From positions 1,374,501 to 1,438,500 of the forward strand of contig CP016269.1 of NCBI GenBank assembly GCA_001880285.1: DNA of 64,000 bases, given 5' to 3'. Made by a program: the position numbers and the translations under genes. The DNA is from Flavobacteriaceae bacterium UJ101 (lineage in GTDB: Bacteria > Bacteroidota > Bacteroidia > Flavobacteriales > UJ101). This document shows, one piece after another, positions 61,564 to 64,000 of the stretch. The notes beneath the pieces are model-generated. The model did no database searches. It was given only the letters and a program-made list of their open reading frames with translations, and was not told where the DNA came from. The stretch's first letter is position 1. Every line of letters starts with the position of its first letter.

Positions 61564-63432
61564 ATGTTTTTAACAGAATACGATGTTATTGTTGTCGGAG
61601 GAGGACATGCAGGATGCGAAGCTACAGCAGCAGCAGCAAATCTTGGTGCAAAAACACTACTGGTTACTATGAGCTTACAAAACATTGCTCAGATGTCATG
61701 TAACCCCGCAATGGGTGGAATTGCCAAAGGACAAATTGTTCGTGAAATCGATGCATTAGGAGGATATAGCGGTATTGTAACCGACAAAACGATGATCCAA
61801 TTCAAGATGTTGAACAAATCTAAAGGACCCGCTATGTGGAGCCCAAGAGCCCAATCCGATCGTATGATGTTTGCTGAAGAATGGCGTCTAACACTTGAAT
61901 CACTTCCCAATGTTGATTTCTATCAAGAAATGGTGAGAGGATTAATAATCGAGAACCAAAAAGTGGTAGGTGTAAAAACATCTTTAGGGATCGAAATAAA
62001 AGCAAAATCGGTAGTATTAACCAATGGTACTTTTCTTAATGGGTTAATTCATATTGGAGAAAAACAATTTAGCGGAGGAAGAACAGGAGAAAGTGCAGCT
62101 TTTGGAATCACAGAACAATTAGTATCATTAGGGTTTGAATCTGGAAGAATGAAAACAGGCACACCTCCAAGAGTCGACGGACGATCATTAGATTTTTCAA
62201 AAATGATTCCTCAACCAGGAGACCAAAACCCTGATAAATTCTCTTACTTAGACACTATCAAATTAACAAAACAATTGGACTGTCAAATGACTTACACTTC
62301 AGAAGAAGTTCATGATATTTTGCGTTCAGGTTTTGATCGATCTCCAATGTTTAATGGTGCAATTCAAAGTACCGGACCTCGATATTGTCCTTCTATTGAA
62401 GATAAAATAAACCGTTTTGCAGATAAAAACAGGCATCAGATTTTTGTAGAACCAGAAGGTTGGAAAACATGTGAAATGTATGTAAATGGATTTTCTACTT
62501 CTTTACCTGAAGATATTCAAGCAAAAGCTTTACGAAAAATAGCCGGTTTTGAAAATGCCAAAATATTCAGACCTGGTTACGCCATTGAATATGATTATTT
62601 TCCACCTACACAACTTAAACACACTTTAGAAACAAAACTAATTGATCAATTATATTTTGCTGGACAAATAAACGGAACAACTGGTTACGAAGAAGCCGGA
62701 GCACAAGGTCTAATGGCTGGAATTAACGCTGCTTTAAAAACACAAGAAAAAGAACCTTTAATACTAAATCGTGACGAAGCTTATATTGGTGTTTTAATTG
62801 ATGATTTAATTACTAAAGGAACAGAAGAACCGTATCGAATGTTCACTTCTCGTGCAGAATATCGTTTATTGCTAAGACAAGACAATGCCGACGAACGTTT
62901 AACTCCATTAGGCCATGCTATTGGTCTAGCATCAGAAGAACGATTAAAGAGACTAGAAAAGAAAACAAAAAAGACGGAAAACTTTATTAATTTTTTTGAA
63001 AAAACTTCTGTCAAACCAGAACGAATCAATCCAATATTAGAAGATTTAAATTCAAGCCCTGTAAAAACAAGTCTTAAAATGAAATCAATTGTTTTACGAC
63101 CTCAAATAAGTCTTTATGATTTAAAACAAATATCAAGAGTTTCAAGTTTTATTGAAGAAAATCAAATAGACAATGAAGTCTTAGAACAAACCGAAATTAG
63201 AATCAAATACGACGGCTATATTTCTAGAGAAAAAGAAAATGCAAAAAAATTAAATCGATTAGAAAAATTAAAATTAGCAGAGGATTTAGACTATTGGAAA
63301 TTTGCATCACTATCACATGAGGCAAAAGAAAAATTATCTCAAATTAAACCAACTACTATCGCACAAGCATCACGAATTTCAGGTGTATCGCCATCTGATA
63401 TTTCAGTTTTACTAGTATACTTAGGAAGATAA
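61564..63432 (+). CDS. mnmG: tRNA uridine-5-carboxymethylaminomethyl modification enzyme
   Basis: FAD enzyme that, with MnmE, makes the wobble uridine modification cmnm5U34. The FAD-binding start is YDVIVVGGGHAGCEATAAAA; QMSCNPAMGGIAKGQIVREI, with the conserved Cys, and MKTGTPPRVDGRSLDFSK follow; the C-terminal MnmE-binding part is at about 560-620. Length 622 aa is full size. It is flanked by parS-like sites on both sides, as gidA often is close to the replication origin. Confidence 0.97.
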   Translation: MFLTEYDVIVVGGGHAGCEATAAAANLGAKTLLVTMSLQNIAQMSCNPAMGGIAKGQIVREIDALGGYSGIVTDKTMIQFKMLNKSKGPAMWSPRAQSDRMMFAEEWRLTLESLPNVDFYQEMVRGLIIENQKVVGVKTSLGIEIKAKSVVLTNGTFLNGLIHIGEKQFSGGRTGESAAFGITEQLVSLGFESGRMKTGTPPRVDGRSLDFSKMIPQPGDQNPDKFSYLDTIKLTKQLDCQMTYTSEEVHDILRSGFDRSPMFNGAIQSTGPRYCPSIEDKINRFADKNRHQIFVEPEGWKTCEMYVNGFSTSLPEDIQAKALRKIAGFENAKIFRPGYAIEYDYFPPTQLKHTLETKLIDQLYFAGQINGTTGYEEAGAQGLMAGINAALKTQEKEPLILNRDEAYIGVLIDDLITKGTEEPYRMFTSRAEYRLLLRQDNADERLTPLGHAIGLASEERLKRLEKKTKKTENFINFFEKTSVKPERINPILEDLNSSPVKTSLKMKSIVLRPQISLYDLKQISRVSSFIEENQIDNEVLEQTEIRIKYDGYISREKENAKKLNRLEKLKLAEDLDYWKFASLSHEAKEKLSQIKPTTIAQASRISGVSPSDISVLLVYLGR

Positions 63433-63449
63433 AAAGAATACAAATTTTT

Positions 63450-63475
63450 AACAACGTTCCACGTGGAACATTGTT
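63450..63475. promoter_or_regulatory. parS-like site 2
   Basis: CGTTCCACGTGGAACA (63455-63470) matches the core of site 1 at 15 of 16 bases, and ACAA/TTGT arms outside it extend the inverted repeat to 26 bases with one mismatch. It lies 18 bases after the mnmG stop. Confidence 0.75.
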
Positions 63476-63488
63476 TCTTATTAATCAA

Positions 63489-63496
63489 TATATTTG
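63489..63496 (+). promoter_or_regulatory. -7 box for the methyltransferase
   Basis: TATATTTG matches TAnnTTTG, 18 bases before the TTG start at 63514, giving a leader of about 10 bases. Confidence 0.55.
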
Positions 63497-63513
63497 CACA
63501 AATTGATATTATT

Positions 63514-64000
63514 TTGAAACTCAAAGATTATTTTTTAACTCAAGAAGAATTCGAATTAGAAGAAAATTCTTTTGGTATTTTGGAAACAAAACCTCAACCA
63601 AAAGTTGAAAATCTTTCTAATTATTATCAAAGTGAAAATTATATTTCACATACTGATTCAAAAAAATCAATCTTTGATTTTGCTTATCAATTTGCAAAAA
63701 AAATCAATTTAAAAAACAAAAAAGTTGTATTACAAAAATACAAAGCTTCAGGAAAACTTCTCGACTACGGATGTGGAACAGGTGATTTTCTAAATTATAT
63801 AAAAGACAAATTTGAAGCAACAGGAATTGAGCCTAATGAAAAAGCAGCTAATTTTGCTAGAAAAAAAAGTTCTTTAAAAATAACTAATCAAACTGATTTA
63901 TCACAATTCAAAAATGAGACTTTTGATATTATTACATTATGGCATGTTTTAGAACACATTCCTAATTTAAAAGAAATTTCAATTGAATTAAAACGTATCT
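63514..64000 (+). CDS. Class I SAM-dependent methyltransferase (3' end outside window)
   Basis: An open frame of 162 codons runs off the window edge. Start is TTG 63514 (MKLKDYFLTQEEFELEENSF); no ATG occurs in frame in the visible part. The N-terminal part contains NYYQSENYISHTDSKK and the glycine-rich motif I SGKLLDYGCGTGDFLNYIKD (near residue 90), then TGIEPNEKAANFARKK and DIITLWHVLEHIPNLKEISI, which mark the methyltransferase-11-like group. The substrate is unknown. It follows mnmG and the second parS-like site. Confidence 0.82.
   Translation, partial: MKLKDYFLTQEEFELEENSFGILETKPQPKVENLSNYYQSENYISHTDSKKSIFDFAYQFAKKINLKNKKVVLQKYKASGKLLDYGCGTGDFLNYIKDKFEATGIEPNEKAANFARKKSSLKITNQTDLSQFKNETFDIITLWHVLEHIPNLKEISIELKRI

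Noticed and set aside
1-64000. tRNA, rRNA, insertion sequence or integron
   Set aside because: Looked for cloverleaf-like GC-rich stretches and transposase motifs in every gap; none was seen. A tRNAscan or ISfinder run would be decisive.

Overview
The window is one stretch of a low-GC bacterial chromosome from a member of the Bacteroidota, most likely Flavobacteriia. Three things support this: the Bacteroidota-type promoter (TAnnTTTG at -7) recurs upstream of many genes; Shine-Dalgarno sequences are mostly weak; and the gene families fit, including secreted proteins opening with QVGIGT..P..S..LDI, a TPR-LuxR membrane regulator, a membrane pyrophosphatase, DUF5522 and DUF2752. No rRNA, tRNA, CRISPR array, insertion sequence, integrase or prophage was seen. 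Both ends of the window cut through genes.

Layout. 1-6.2 kb (minus strand): a surface-protein locus with a Ca-binding-repeat protein (cut by the window edge), a small and a 750-residue VGINT protein, a small membrane protein, and upstream a TPR/transmembrane/LuxR-HTH regulator. 6.5-17 kb: membrane pyrophosphatase, a THUMP RNA methyltransferase, a secreted subtilase, prs, ribosomal protein L25, then PII, ammonium channel and an outer-membrane porin. 17-35 kb: mostly single genes, including hydrolases, superoxide dismutase, LacI- and HxlR-type regulators, a PLP enzyme, GNATs, a BtrH-like enzyme between two lipoproteins, an O6-alkylguanine methyltransferase, a lipid kinase, a cytochrome c'-like lipoprotein, an LTA-synthase-like enzyme and a di-haem peroxidase. 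35.6-42.3 kb: a LytS/LytTR two-component pair followed by six tandem paralogous secreted proteins. 42.3-51.1 kb: a ferredoxin plus U32 protein pair, then a five-gene envelope operon (outer-membrane protein, repeat protein, LptC, CNNM/CBS protein, PpiD-like isomerase). 51.4-64 kb: housekeeping genes (SufT-like, dtd, MazG-like, RluA-type, tyrS, gltX, ybeY, mnmG) and small membrane proteins. mnmG is flanked by two parS-like palindromes, which suggests the replication origin is not far away.

Most unusual content. The six-gene array reads as two copies of a three-gene unit (a-b-c and d-e-f), next to its own LytS/LytTR pair. Repeated candidate operators lie upstream of the kinase, between the regulator and the array, and between the triplets. 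The window holds a second, separate locus of the same N-terminal protein type with its own membrane regulator. This pairing of sensor/regulator with secreted VGIGT proteins is the best candidate here for an undescribed surface system; the function of the proteins is not evident from sequence. Other items of note are a candidate structured RNA at 21473-21596, an orphan terminator-ended RNA near 26.3-26.5 kb, a PII protein with Phe at the uridylylation-site Tyr, a subtilase with Glu where catalytic Asp is expected, and a large imperfect inverted repeat near 44 kb.

Start sites were moved inward in many genes, because the longest frames often begin with TTG or GTG, overlap a neighbour or run into a terminator. 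Functions are from recognition of family motifs by eye; no database search was run.
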